This document shows positions 23,566 through 31,317 of a stretch of DNA of 64,000 nucleotides, piece after piece (position 1 is the first letter of the stretch; each line of letters begins with the position of its first letter). Origin of the DNA: a virus; the IMG/VR virus record IMGVR_UViG_3300035670_000008, positions 1-64,000 of that record. One strand, given 5' to 3'. A program made the translations under genes and the position numbers. The notes under the pieces were generated by a model. It did not search any database. It saw only the letters and a program-made list of their open reading frames with translations, and was not told the origin of the DNA.

Positions 23566-23594
23566 AAAAAGGATGACGAACCGTTCGTCATCCT
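23566..23594 (-). terminator. Strong intrinsic terminator upstream of nrdB
   Basis: An 11-bp stem, AGGATGACGAA paired with its complement around a 3-nt CCG loop, is followed on the minus strand by TTTTTC. It ends the transcript of the gene at 23621-24343, so nrdB probably has its own promoter in the next 100 nt. Confidence 0.9.
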
Positions 23595-23620
23595 CGACAG
23601 TAGTGGCTGTACTTTATCTA

Positions 23621-24343
23621 TTACTTCAGCTTTAAGCCTGTTGGGGCGAGCGCTCTCCCTAAGCCAACTTCGTTGAACCGCTGCATGATTAGATGTGCCT
23701 TCTCAGGTAGAACATCCAGTAGAATCTCTTTGTTGATATGGATAATTTGTTCTATCTTTTGCTGAGCTGTCTGTTTGTTCTGGAATTTCTCCACAACTAC
23801 TGATAGCTGCCGTAGCTCCGAGATGTACTTGACATGATTCTCTGGGTCGTTCTCTAGTCTGGCTAGCATTCGGTAAATCATCGCCCCTAGGTCTTCCCAG
23901 GTACGCTCGTAGTCTAGCGGGGTGGTAGAGCGTACCTTCGCTTGCTCCAGCGGCTTAGATTTGTCATACAGTTCACAGAAGTTCTTAACGGTACTGGCAC
24001 TCAGCTGAAAGCGGGTAGCGATGTCTTTGTAGGACATCTTTGCCTCTCCCCGTAGCCGAATGATTTCTGCCCCAATGCCAAGCTTCTCAATCTTGCTGTG
24101 CCCGATTTGAGTAATCTTAGCAGTCTCCTCTGTGATGCAAAGGACATCATCTTCAGACTCATTTAGGACTTTCAGCAAGGCGTCTGCCCTGGCGCTGATG
24201 GCGGCTACGTCGGCTTTGTTACTTAGAGAGACAATTCCCTCTAAGTCGTGTAGCTGCGAGCAGATAACGTCTAACTGCTCAATAATAGACAGAGCATTGT
24301 TGGCTTTCTGTAAGGCGCCGGCGTCTACATCGTAACTATACAT
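23621..24343 (-). CDS. Helix-turn-helix DNA-binding protein, 240 aa
   Basis: Residues about 92-125 (IGAEIIRLRGEAKMSYKDIA, then FQLSASTVKNFCELYDK) form a helix-turn-helix of the sigma-region-4/terminase-small-subunit type. The N-terminal 80 residues are helical, and a helical C-terminus follows. It could be a transcription regulator or a small terminase. There is no large terminase in this window to support the latter. Last gene before the nrd terminator. Confidence 0.7.
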   Translation of the reverse strand: MYSYDVDAGALQKANNALSIIEQLDVICSQLHDLEGIVSLSNKADVAAISARADALLKVLNESEDDVLCITEETAKITQIGHSKIEKLGIGAEIIRLRGEAKMSYKDIATRFQLSASTVKNFCELYDKSKPLEQAKVRSTTPLDYERTWEDLGAMIYRMLARLENDPENHVKYISELRQLSVVVEKFQNKQTAQQKIEQIIHINKEILLDVLPEKAHLIMQRFNEVGLGRALAPTGLKLK

Positions 24344-24347
24344 AAGG

Positions 24348-24962
24348 TTATGGTTGATTCATAGCGTTAATTTGGTCTTGCAGGTTAGCTATATCCTGCC
24401 GCAAGTCTAGTATTTGCAGGTCTATGTTACTAAGACTACTCTGCGTGGCAGACGTCCCGCCTTGTAGGCTTGAGATACTATTTAAAGCGCCGTTTAACGA
24501 GCCTTGCAACGACTGCATGTTATTTTGTGTAGACGTTACGTTGTCTTGTAAAGAGCCGATGTTGTTGTTAGCTGTCTCCAAAGCAATCTCTAAGTTTGAG
24601 ATGAGCTGCTGGGCCTCATAGATAAGGTTATCAAGCCCGTCCATTCGGTTGTAGCCATAGATAATAGCTTCCCATAGCTCGTAGATTTCGTACTTGAACA
24701 CATCGATAGCCTGGTTCAGCCGGTCTCTGTTCTCTACTACAGCCGCCGCTAGAGCAGCTAACAGCCCTTCTAACATGCCTACGTTTGAGACAATATATCC
24801 GAACAGATTACCGATGTCTAATGCTTGTCTTCCCTCAATAGAGGCGTAATGCTCCGCGATTCGTGCGTTGGACTGGTCGGTTAACTCTTTAGACCTGGCA
24901 GTTCCACCAAAGTTAACGGGCGGTAACTGTTCTAATTCATGTAGCCTGCTGTAGTGTGTCAT
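24348..24962 (-). CDS. Coiled-coil protein, 204 aa
   Basis: The last 90 residues are long heptad repeats rich in Asn, Gln and Ser (NNNIGSLQDNV, STQNNMQSLQGSL, LDLRQDIANLQDQ), typical of fibrous phage parts or structural filaments. The first half is helical and partly hydrophobic. Its position among replication genes is odd for a structural protein. A scaffold or filament role is possible. Confidence 0.65.
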   Translation of the reverse strand: MTHYSRLHELEQLPPVNFGGTARSKELTDQSNARIAEHYASIEGRQALDIGNLFGYIVSNVGMLEGLLAALAAAVVENRDRLNQAIDVFKYEIYELWEAIIYGYNRMDGLDNLIYEAQQLISNLEIALETANNNIGSLQDNVTSTQNNMQSLQGSLNGALNSISSLQGGTSATQSSLSNIDLQILDLRQDIANLQDQINAMNQP

Positions 24963-25642
24963 TTAATAAGGACGCTAAACTCGCTGGGATGTAAGTCTTT
25001 GTGTTTCATAATGAATATTATAGTATCAATAGCTCGCTCCCACTTTGCTCTAAGGGAATACCCGTTCAGACGTAGTTGGTTGGCTATCTCTACGCGGTTA
25101 CCTAAGGACGCCCAAACACTCCAGAGAGTTAGGTACTCTCGCTCGGAGGCTAACGACCGATAGACCTTTACTGCATTCATTACCTCTTGGTTGGAGAACT
25201 TATCCCAAGTAACAGGGTTTCTCCAGTCTCCACCGTAGGGGAACTCCTGCTGTAGATATTTTAAGAAGGATAATCTAATACGATTTATCTCATGCGTGGC
25301 TACAGCGCTTATATCGACTTCTTCGACCGTAGGCTGTGTTTTCTTATCGGCTAATATCTTATAGACTCGGTTCTTGATGTGGCTATTTGTTGTCGGTTTA
25401 CCAGTTGACTTAGCCACCTCGTCCAAGTATTCATAGACTTCTGGGCTAGGTAGGAACTTTACCCTACGCCGCTTACCTACCTCTAAGTTGAAGGAACCCA
25501 GACCTCGTATCGTCAGCCGTCTTGTGTTGGCTAAGGTGAGCACGATATACTCCCTTAGCGCAATCACTATGCTCCCAGTCACTGAGCGAGGTAGGTTAAG
25601 CCGCTCTTCTAAATACTCAGAGAGGCTACCTAAGTTAAGCAT
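24959..25642 (-). CDS. HU/IHF-like DNA-binding protein with extra C-terminal domain
   Basis: N-terminal residues 1-70 (LRSVTGSIVIALREYIVLT-like helices, then LTIRGLGSFNLEVGKRRRVKFLPSPEV) follow the HU pattern of two helices then a beta arm (GLGSF corresponds to G-G-F). The remaining 150 residues are helical and not recognised. HU proteins bend DNA, so this may pack or bend phage DNA or support recombination. It overlaps the nuclease gene by 8 nt. Confidence 0.6.
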   Translation of the reverse strand: MLNLGSLSEYLEERLNLPRSVTGSIVIALREYIVLTLANTRRLTIRGLGSFNLEVGKRRRVKFLPSPEVYEYLDEVAKSTGKPTTNSHIKNRVYKILADKKTQPTVEEVDISAVATHEINRIRLSFLKYLQQEFPYGGDWRNPVTWDKFSNQEVMNAVKVYRSLASEREYLTLWSVWASLGNRVEIANQLRLNGYSLRAKWERAIDTIIFIMKHKDLHPSEFSVLIK

Positions 25643-26777
25643 CGACTACGTTTGAAGGCACATTTAGGCTTAAGAAGTCAGCTAGCTCTGGTTTTACATA
25701 ATCAACGTAGCGTGGGTGGCACAGCGTTATGTAAGGGCAAACCTGCTTAACTTCTTTGGTCTTCCAATCCCGCTTAACACAGGGGGAGTTGTAATCGGTC
25801 GGCTGCCGTTTAGTGAAGTTATCCTGCTCGGTACTGGAGTTAATCGATTTCTGGACTTCCTCGAAGTGTTTAACAACAGCTAACGCAATTGCTGGGTCGG
25901 TCTTAGCGATTACAATGTCGCCGCTAGGTAAATGGTTAATTGCTAGGTAGTCCGGCCAATCTCCAGTCGCCTCGTACTCTAAGTAAGCATAGAGGTTGAG
26001 CTGGGGGTGAAAGGCTACATCTAATCCTTCTGGCTTGCTGGAGCCTGTCTTGTGATCGCTGATGACCTTAGCTCCCTCTGTAGTGGTGTATTTCAAGTCA
26101 ATGAACCACGCCCACTCTTGGCTACCGTCATTCCAAGGTAGCTTCTCTTCGGAGGTATACTCAATGCCAGTGACTTCTTTAACCCAGTCGGGCAGCTCAA
26201 AGTTATAGAAGCATAATGCAGCTGCAGCGGCGGTGTTAGCTAAACTAATCCGTTTGAACTGAGCATTTAGGAGACAGGCGGTATTATCGATTGTCAGTTT
26301 GAACTCAGCTAGCCCGTAGGCTTGATACATGTCGCTTAGCTCTTTGGGTGGGTAACCGATCGGGTCTTTGGGGATTGAGCCATCTCGGTTACGAATGGCG
26401 TCATTACCTGTATAGTTAGCTGAGCACCGCCGTAGCAGCTTAGCGTAACGAGTTGCATAGGTGACCACTAGGCTAGCGTCTATCCCAACTCCTCTTTGCT
26501 CTTCGTCTAAGTCTCTGGCGACCGGGATAAGACAGTTATCTTGAATCCACTGGGGGATAACCACCTCTAAGATTGATTCCTTTGGAGAGCCTTTTAGGAA
26601 CTCCTCGACGCACCGGTGAGCTAACGTCCCTTTCAGGAAGTAGTCTTCTAGTGGAATTTGTATTCCTTCTGGCTTTACGATGTAGCGGTATTTGAACTTG
26701 CTAGGACATTCTTGGTAACAGCTAAGCCGAGTAAACGAGGTTATCGGCTTCTCTTTTGAGCATGTTGGGGTAGTCAT
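25635..26777 (-). CDS. RecB/Cas4-type PD-(D/E)XK nuclease with Fe-S cysteines
   Basis: SFTRLSCYQECPSKFKYRY opens like Cas4/RecB nuclease domains, followed by LKGTLAHRCVEEF. Catalytic signature: WFIDLKYT then VISDHKTGSSKP (D-x-K) and QLNLYAYL. A C-terminal C-x12-C-x5-C pattern (CVKRDW, CPYITLCHP) with the early Cys could hold a 4Fe-4S cluster. Such enzymes are DNA exonucleases used in recombination or end processing. Located between a RuvC-type resolvase and an HU-like gene. Confidence 0.85.
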   Translation of the reverse strand: MTTPTCSKEKPITSFTRLSCYQECPSKFKYRYIVKPEGIQIPLEDYFLKGTLAHRCVEEFLKGSPKESILEVVIPQWIQDNCLIPVARDLDEEQRGVGIDASLVVTYATRYAKLLRRCSANYTGNDAIRNRDGSIPKDPIGYPPKELSDMYQAYGLAEFKLTIDNTACLLNAQFKRISLANTAAAAALCFYNFELPDWVKEVTGIEYTSEEKLPWNDGSQEWAWFIDLKYTTTEGAKVISDHKTGSSKPEGLDVAFHPQLNLYAYLEYEATGDWPDYLAINHLPSGDIVIAKTDPAIALAVVKHFEEVQKSINSSTEQDNFTKRQPTDYNSPCVKRDWKTKEVKQVCPYITLCHPRYVDYVKPELADFLSLNVPSNVVDA

Positions 26778-27306
26778 TAAATCTGTGGTGTACTATTGGC
26801 AACTTGAAAATGCAGCTTACGTCATCTATTATATCATCTTTAACTAAGCCACCAAATAGTACTCCCAGAGCGTCTAGCTCATGTTCGCTTATTACTTTGG
26901 GTAGCGTTTGACCGTTCTCTAAAAGCCAGAGTCGGACACTGTCCTTTGTGTTTCTAACACCTATCTTTCGTGGCCAACTATCCGCTTGGGTATGATTCGG
27001 GGACATTGTTTCATAAGGGTAGCCGACCCGGAATAAATAGTTGTGAATGGTTGTTTCCACCTTTAGCAGGGCGGTGAAGGCTCGTATTAGCCTCGCTCTG
27101 GAGTAGATTGCTTCGGTATATACTTTGGCTGGCTCTACGGCTTCACAGCAGCTACGGATGAAGTCTTCTATCAGCATCAGCTTCTCTGGCATGCTCAGCT
27201 TAGCTTTTATAATCAAATTTGAAGTTAGAATGACTCGTCCGTTCGTAGCTGCGATACCTGTGTTACTAGAGGATTGGTCTAGTCCTATATACCACTTGTT
27301 AAGCAT
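26722..27306 (-). CDS. RuvC-like Holliday junction resolvase
   Basis: The ribonuclease H-like fold of RuvC: YIGLDQSSSNTGIA with D10, KVYTEAIYSR with E65 and a C-terminal SEHELDALGVLFG with D145 and one of E141/E143. These would bind two metal ions and cut four-way junctions in recombination or replication. It overlaps the nuclease gene by 56 nt, unusually long, in a different frame. Its start precedes an in-frame Lys-rich N-terminus (MLNKWYIG). Confidence 0.8.
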   Translation of the reverse strand: MLNKWYIGLDQSSSNTGIAATNGRVILTSNLIIKAKLSMPEKLMLIEDFIRSCCEAVEPAKVYTEAIYSRARLIRAFTALLKVETTIHNYLFRVGYPYETMSPNHTQADSWPRKIGVRNTKDSVRLWLLENGQTLPKVISEHELDALGVLFGGLVKDDIIDDVSCIFKLPIVHHRFNDYPNMLKREADNLVYSA

Positions 27307-27673
27307 GTTCTTTTAATAAGCTAACTAGTTTGTCCAATAGTAACAGACGGTTAGTGATATAGTCGCAGGTCTTAGAATAAATGACCTCCGGGGGGTCAGC
27401 GGGCAGCTTACCTAAAGTAACTAGAATCCAGCAGTTGTGGTATAGCACAGTTGCTTTAAAGCTGGGCTCTAGTGTTATCTTAGGCAGCGCGTTACTATAC
27501 AGACTGTTAAAGACGGCGGATTGGAAGATGAAGGGGGTTAAATCGTAACTAGCCGGGCTTAAACAGACTTTCTTCTTATAGAAGTGGCAGTTGTGCTCGT
27601 CCAGCCAGATGATATCCCCTAACGTGCTGGACTGAGTCTCTTCTATACGTTCATATAATTGTTCTACTAGCAT
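27299..27673 (-). CDS. Hypothetical protein, 124 aa
   Basis: Alpha/beta protein (MLVEQLYERIEETQSS...) with a helical C-terminus. Overlaps both neighbours by 8 and 23 nt in the replication operon. No motif recognised. Confidence 0.65.
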   Translation of the reverse strand: MLVEQLYERIEETQSSTLGDIIWLDEHNCHFYKKKVCLSPASYDLTPFIFQSAVFNSLYSNALPKITLEPSFKATVLYHNCWILVTLGKLPADPPEVIYSKTCDYITNRLLLLDKLVSLLKEHA

Positions 27674-28418
27674 AAGTTTCCTCCAGGAAGTTTACTGGAC
27701 GTTCGCTGGCTGCATGGAAGTACCGCTGACGTTCTGCGTCACTTAAAGCGTCTAAGAACGTATCTCCGAAGATAACATCCCACCAGTGGTTACGCTGGTT
27801 TAGTAAGTCTTTGGAGACGATTGCTTGGGGATGATTCGTCTCTAAAGCGGCTATCCAAAGCTTGGGGGCTAGTCGTAGCGTGCTCTTGATGCAGTACTTC
27901 AGACTGAACGTGCTGTCCAGTAGCAGAGCGGCGGAGTCTTTGTTTAGCCGCCCAAGGTTTTTATCTAACGCTAGGTCTGGTAGTAAATAGCGGTAGTGTT
28001 TAGTGATTAACCATACTCGTTTCTTCTCACTGATGGCCTCTAGCGCAAATCTAGCCGGGCTTTTGTCGTCGTGGGCGCATCTAATCTCTTTGATATAGGG
28101 GATGTTAACTGAACATAGCGTGAGTGATGGGTTAATCAGCTTCTGCTCATACTCTAACCTTGCGGCGCCGTGGTTAATCTTACGTCTAGCTAACTCGGTG
28201 TAGCCGACCGAGTTTATGTCTTCTGGGTAAAGTACATAGTCCAGGCAAACCACGCCGCTTTCGTCTAGGGTTCTTATATAAGCTTCAAGCCCGCCAACGG
28301 TGCAGTCCCTCAGCTTCTCTGCTGGAGGCGTAGGTATGCCATTAGGAAAGTAAGCAACGGTTACAAAGACCGCTCCAGCGAAGATGAAATCAATGTAGGG
28401 AGCAAAGGCGTAAATCAC
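27651..28418 (-). CDS. Hypothetical protein next to primase, 255 aa
   Basis: Coupled to the primase gene by an ATGA overlap, which suggests a joint role in replication. The N-terminal segment is hydrophobic (IYAFAPYIDFIFAGAVFVTV). The rest is mixed, with LWIAALETNHPQ. No known fold recognised. Confidence 0.65.
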   Translation of the reverse strand: MIYAFAPYIDFIFAGAVFVTVAYFPNGIPTPPAEKLRDCTVGGLEAYIRTLDESGVVCLDYVLYPEDINSVGYTELARRKINHGAARLEYEQKLINPSLTLCSVNIPYIKEIRCAHDDKSPARFALEAISEKKRVWLITKHYRYLLPDLALDKNLGRLNKDSAALLLDSTFSLKYCIKSTLRLAPKLWIAALETNHPQAIVSKDLLNQRNHWWDVIFGDTFLDALSDAERQRYFHAASERPVNFLEETYASRTII

Positions 28419-29605
28419 AGCAACGTTTTGAGGTAGCTAGTCCAACTAGGGTAGGCAGCATCGACGAACTGCTTTAGCATTAGCTCCAGCTCTAGATTGT
28501 ACTTAGCTAGCCGCCAGAGCTGGTCGTGCTGTTTAATGTCATTCTTATATAGGTCGAAGGCAAACTTCTCCAAAGGAATACAGTTGTTGGCTAGGTGACG
28601 CCGGTATTCCTTAGGGTCGTATTCGATAGTGATTAGGTAATCGTTAACGTCTTTGACTCCTGACCAGTCCGGCACCATACAACAGAAGATAGGTATCTGT
28701 AGCTCTAGCGAGAGGTTAATTAACCCAGGCATGATATTAGACCAGCTCTTGTACTGGCCAAACTTCTCGGTTCCTAAGGCATACTTATCCCGGTCGAAGA
28801 TAGCGACTAGGTGGGTGATATGCTTTAAAGCCCAAGCGTAATGCACCATGGGGTTGTGAACGCCGAAGCAAGCGACGGCTGGCTCCCCTATCTCTAGGAG
28901 AGATAAGCAATCAGTCACACCTTCAGTAACAACGACATAGTCCTTGTCTTTAGGAATCTGGTCAAGGTTATATAGATAGTTATTGATAGGTGGTTTATGT
29001 TGGGAGTGCATCCACCGCGGCTCGACGGTTGGGTCTACTGCCCGGCTAGTGAAGTGGACGATTGACCCGTTGCAATCTCTTACAGGGAATATCAGCCGGT
29101 CTTGGAAAAAAGGACGACTTGGCTTAGCCTCATACCAAAGGTTGTATCTAACTAGTAGAGCCCTGATATGGTCAGGTACGTCGTTGCCAGGAGGGGCGTA
29201 GCCGACATCCTTCAGCACAGCTAGGCTATAGCCCCTGCTGGTTGCGAAGTCTTTCAGGATATTAGGATTCTTTCTAGCTTGTTCGAGGAAGTATTCATGA
29301 ACATCTGCTAAGCCGGTTGCCTTTTCTCTGTAGATATGTTCACCTGGGGCGGCTAGTTGAGCTAACTCTCGGAAGGCTTCTTGGTTGGTCTTGCAAATCT
29401 CATAGTCAACCAGGAGGTTGAGAATATCTCCCCGCTTACCACACTTGAAACAAACGTAGTGCTCGTTGCGGGTGGTCTTGAAAGCCGTGTGGCTAGAACA
29501 AAAAGGGCAAGGCTGGCGCCCGTCCCCTTTCGTTAGCGGGATGTTAAATTTCTCAGCTACCGTTGTTAGTGTTAGCTGGGCTTTTAGCTGCTGAATAGAG
29601 GTCAT
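28415..29605 (-). CDS. DnaG-type DNA primase
   Basis: Makes RNA primers for DNA synthesis. A CHC2-like zinc finger is present at C33-x2-C36 ... C52-x2-C55 (CPFCSSHTAFK, YVCFKCGKRGD). The primase core has FFQDRLIFPVRD, then a TOPRIM domain with VVTEGVTDCLSL (E228) and VAIFDRDKYAL (D271, D273), the metal-binding acids. There is no C-terminal helicase domain, so priming must work with the separate helicase. It overlaps the small gene at 29553 by 53 nt. Confidence 0.93.
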   Translation of the reverse strand: MTSIQQLKAQLTLTTVAEKFNIPLTKGDGRQPCPFCSSHTAFKTTRNEHYVCFKCGKRGDILNLLVDYEICKTNQEAFRELAQLAAPGEHIYREKATGLADVHEYFLEQARKNPNILKDFATSRGYSLAVLKDVGYAPPGNDVPDHIRALLVRYNLWYEAKPSRPFFQDRLIFPVRDCNGSIVHFTSRAVDPTVEPRWMHSQHKPPINNYLYNLDQIPKDKDYVVVTEGVTDCLSLLEIGEPAVACFGVHNPMVHYAWALKHITHLVAIFDRDKYALGTEKFGQYKSWSNIMPGLINLSLELQIPIFCCMVPDWSGVKDVNDYLITIEYDPKEYRRHLANNCIPLEKFAFDLYKNDIKQHDQLWRLAKYNLELELMLKQFVDAAYPSWTSYLKTLL

Positions 29606-29807
29606 ATACGGACTCTAACTCTTTAACGACGTCGTTTAGGTTGCTTAAGTCGTCTTTAAGCTCTAGCTGTTTACATAATTCTAGTAGGGCTAGTTGCTTA
29701 ACGGTGAGTTTGAGCAGTACCTGACCCCCTAAGTCTAGGTTTGCTAGCGCTTCTTTTGCCTCGAATCTAGTAGGGTTAGGTAGCTTCGTCACAGTTGAAG
29801 TAGTCAT
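29553..29807 (-). CDS. Hypothetical small protein between primase and helicase, 84 aa
   Basis: A helical sequence with coiled-coil tendency (VKELESVYDLYSAAK). It overlaps both neighbours, 53 nt into primase and 32 nt into the helicase, so it may be a coupled replication accessory protein. Function unknown. Confidence 0.55.
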   Translation of the reverse strand: MTTSTVTKLPNPTRFEAKEALANLDLGGQVLLKLTVKQLALLELCKQLELKDDLSNLNDVVKELESVYDLYSAAKSPANTNNGS

Positions 29808-31281
29808 ATACCTCCTCTAAAGTGCAGATGTGAGCAGCGTCTTCGTACCGTTTATTTAGGATGTGCATCCGTTTTCTGGAGTGGGTCTCCAGGTAATGCT
29901 CCTCTACGTCGTAGAAGTCCACGATGATGGAGCGCTTCTTCGTACCTGAGCGGTCGATGCGGAGGACTCTTCCATCCCGCTGAGTATTAATCCGCTCGTT
30001 AGACCGTCCAGCGCAGTTAATAACCAACTCCAGCTTCGGCAGGTCTTCCCCTTCGTTCAGGATGCTAGAGGCAATTAAGCAATCCAAGTCTCCACTACGG
30101 AAGGCATCGAGGATTTCCATCCGTTTCTTACCTTTGGTGCTGCCGTCGATAAACTGGATATCTAACCCTCGCTTCTCAGCCAACTCCTTAAGAATCAGGC
30201 CGTGTTCGATGCGCTCAATAATAACGAGAGCATTTCCGCCCCGCCCCTTACTATTCAAGAAGTTCACTAACACATCGATAGCTAACTTATTGCGGGTAGC
30301 ATTTCTGACGACGGCTTCCATGTAAACCTCGTCCGGGTCTGGCTTGCAGTTGGGTAGGTAAGGGTAGCTAATAAACCGACCGCCGAAGTCGTCTTTGTTG
30401 ACGAAGTGACCATTGTAGAGCTTCTCATCATGTCTAAGACTAATGAAGAAAGCTTTAGGCGCGTGGATGACGTTGAGGTCAACCATAACGGATTCTGGGA
30501 TAGTTAACACCTTCGGTCCGGTTACGCCTTCCAATACCAAGTCGGCCCCATCGGTACGCCAATTTGTAGCGCTAAGTCCTAGTCGATAGCCAGTATTAGG
30601 ACAGGCGTCGCTAATGGTTTGATAACTTTTGCTCGCCCCGGCGTGGGACTCGTCAATGATTAGTACCTGCTGGGCGTCTAACTCTCCTTTAAACTTACCT
30701 TCGGCATGTCTAGCTAGAGAGTTAATAATCCCGACGGTGACCCGTTCCCACTTAGATTTCCCATCTCCGATCTGCCCAATAGATTCTTCTAAGGTCTTCT
30801 CTAAGGTACGTGTCATGTTAGCCAGCAGATTTAGGCTAGGCACGGTAATTAGAATCCGCTCGTTAGGGAACTGTTGAACGAAGAAGGCTGCCGCCCAGCT
30901 CTTTCCCGACGCTGTAGGAGATTGGATTAGACATCTATGGTATGAGAGTGCTGTCTCGACAATCTCTCTCTGGTGTTTAAAGGCCCAGTCAGGTAGCTCC
31001 CAGAGCGTAGGCTTAACGACGTCGTATAGACATTCGTAGTCGAACTCTACTTTATAGGAGTCCAGCAGGTCTACGACTCTAGGTAACAAGCCGGTAGGGA
31101 ACTTGTCTTCGTAAACGTTATAGCAGCAGCGGGTATCGTCTAACCAGGACATACCTCGTTGTTTAATTAGGTAGCTAACGCTTTTGTCCTTCCAGGTCAG
31201 TTCTTGTTTAATAACGTTGCGTAGGTTATTGTCAGCCCCTTCTATCTTCGTCTGAGCTGCGTCGAATATTAGCTTAAGCAT
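29776..31281 (-). CDS. SF2 DNA/RNA helicase (UvsW/XPB-like)
   Basis: Walker A SPTASGKS (121-128), DESH (210-213), LSAT (motif III) and QRDGRVLR (motif VI) define a superfamily 2 helicase, most like phage UvsW or XPB-type enzymes acting in recombination and repair. About 500 aa, the usual length. The start ATG lies 10 nt after a terminator-like hairpin with no Shine-Dalgarno sequence. It could be the replicative helicase or a branch-migration enzyme. Confidence 0.9.
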   Translation of the reverse strand: MLKLIFDAAQTKIEGADNNLRNVIKQELTWKDKSVSYLIKQRGMSWLDDTRCCYNVYEDKFPTGLLPRVVDLLDSYKVEFDYECLYDVVKPTLWELPDWAFKHQREIVETALSYHRCLIQSPTASGKSWAAAFFVQQFPNERILITVPSLNLLANMTRTLEKTLEESIGQIGDGKSKWERVTVGIINSLARHAEGKFKGELDAQQVLIIDESHAGASKSYQTISDACPNTGYRLGLSATNWRTDGADLVLEGVTGPKVLTIPESVMVDLNVIHAPKAFFISLRHDEKLYNGHFVNKDDFGGRFISYPYLPNCKPDPDEVYMEAVVRNATRNKLAIDVLVNFLNSKGRGGNALVIIERIEHGLILKELAEKRGLDIQFIDGSTKGKKRMEILDAFRSGDLDCLIASSILNEGEDLPKLELVINCAGRSNERINTQRDGRVLRIDRSGTKKRSIIVDFYDVEEHYLETHSRKRMHILNKRYEDAAHICTLEEVYDYFNCDEAT

Positions 31282-31282
31282 A

Positions 31283-31311
31283 AAAGAAAAAGCCGGGTAG
31301 TTAACCCGGCT
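31283..31311 (-). terminator. Terminator-like hairpin immediately before helicase start
   Basis: Arms AGCCGGGT (31291-31298) and ACCCGGCT (31304-31311) are followed on the minus strand by TTTTTCTTTT and the ATG at 31281. It should terminate the gene at 31318-32712, or act as a regulated attenuator of the helicase gene. Confidence 0.8.
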
Positions 31312-31317
31312 AGTAGT

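Noticed and set aside
23621-24343. Terminase small subunit
   Set aside because: The helix-turn-helix fits, but no terminase large subunit or portal lies in the window, so only a DNA-binding call is kept.
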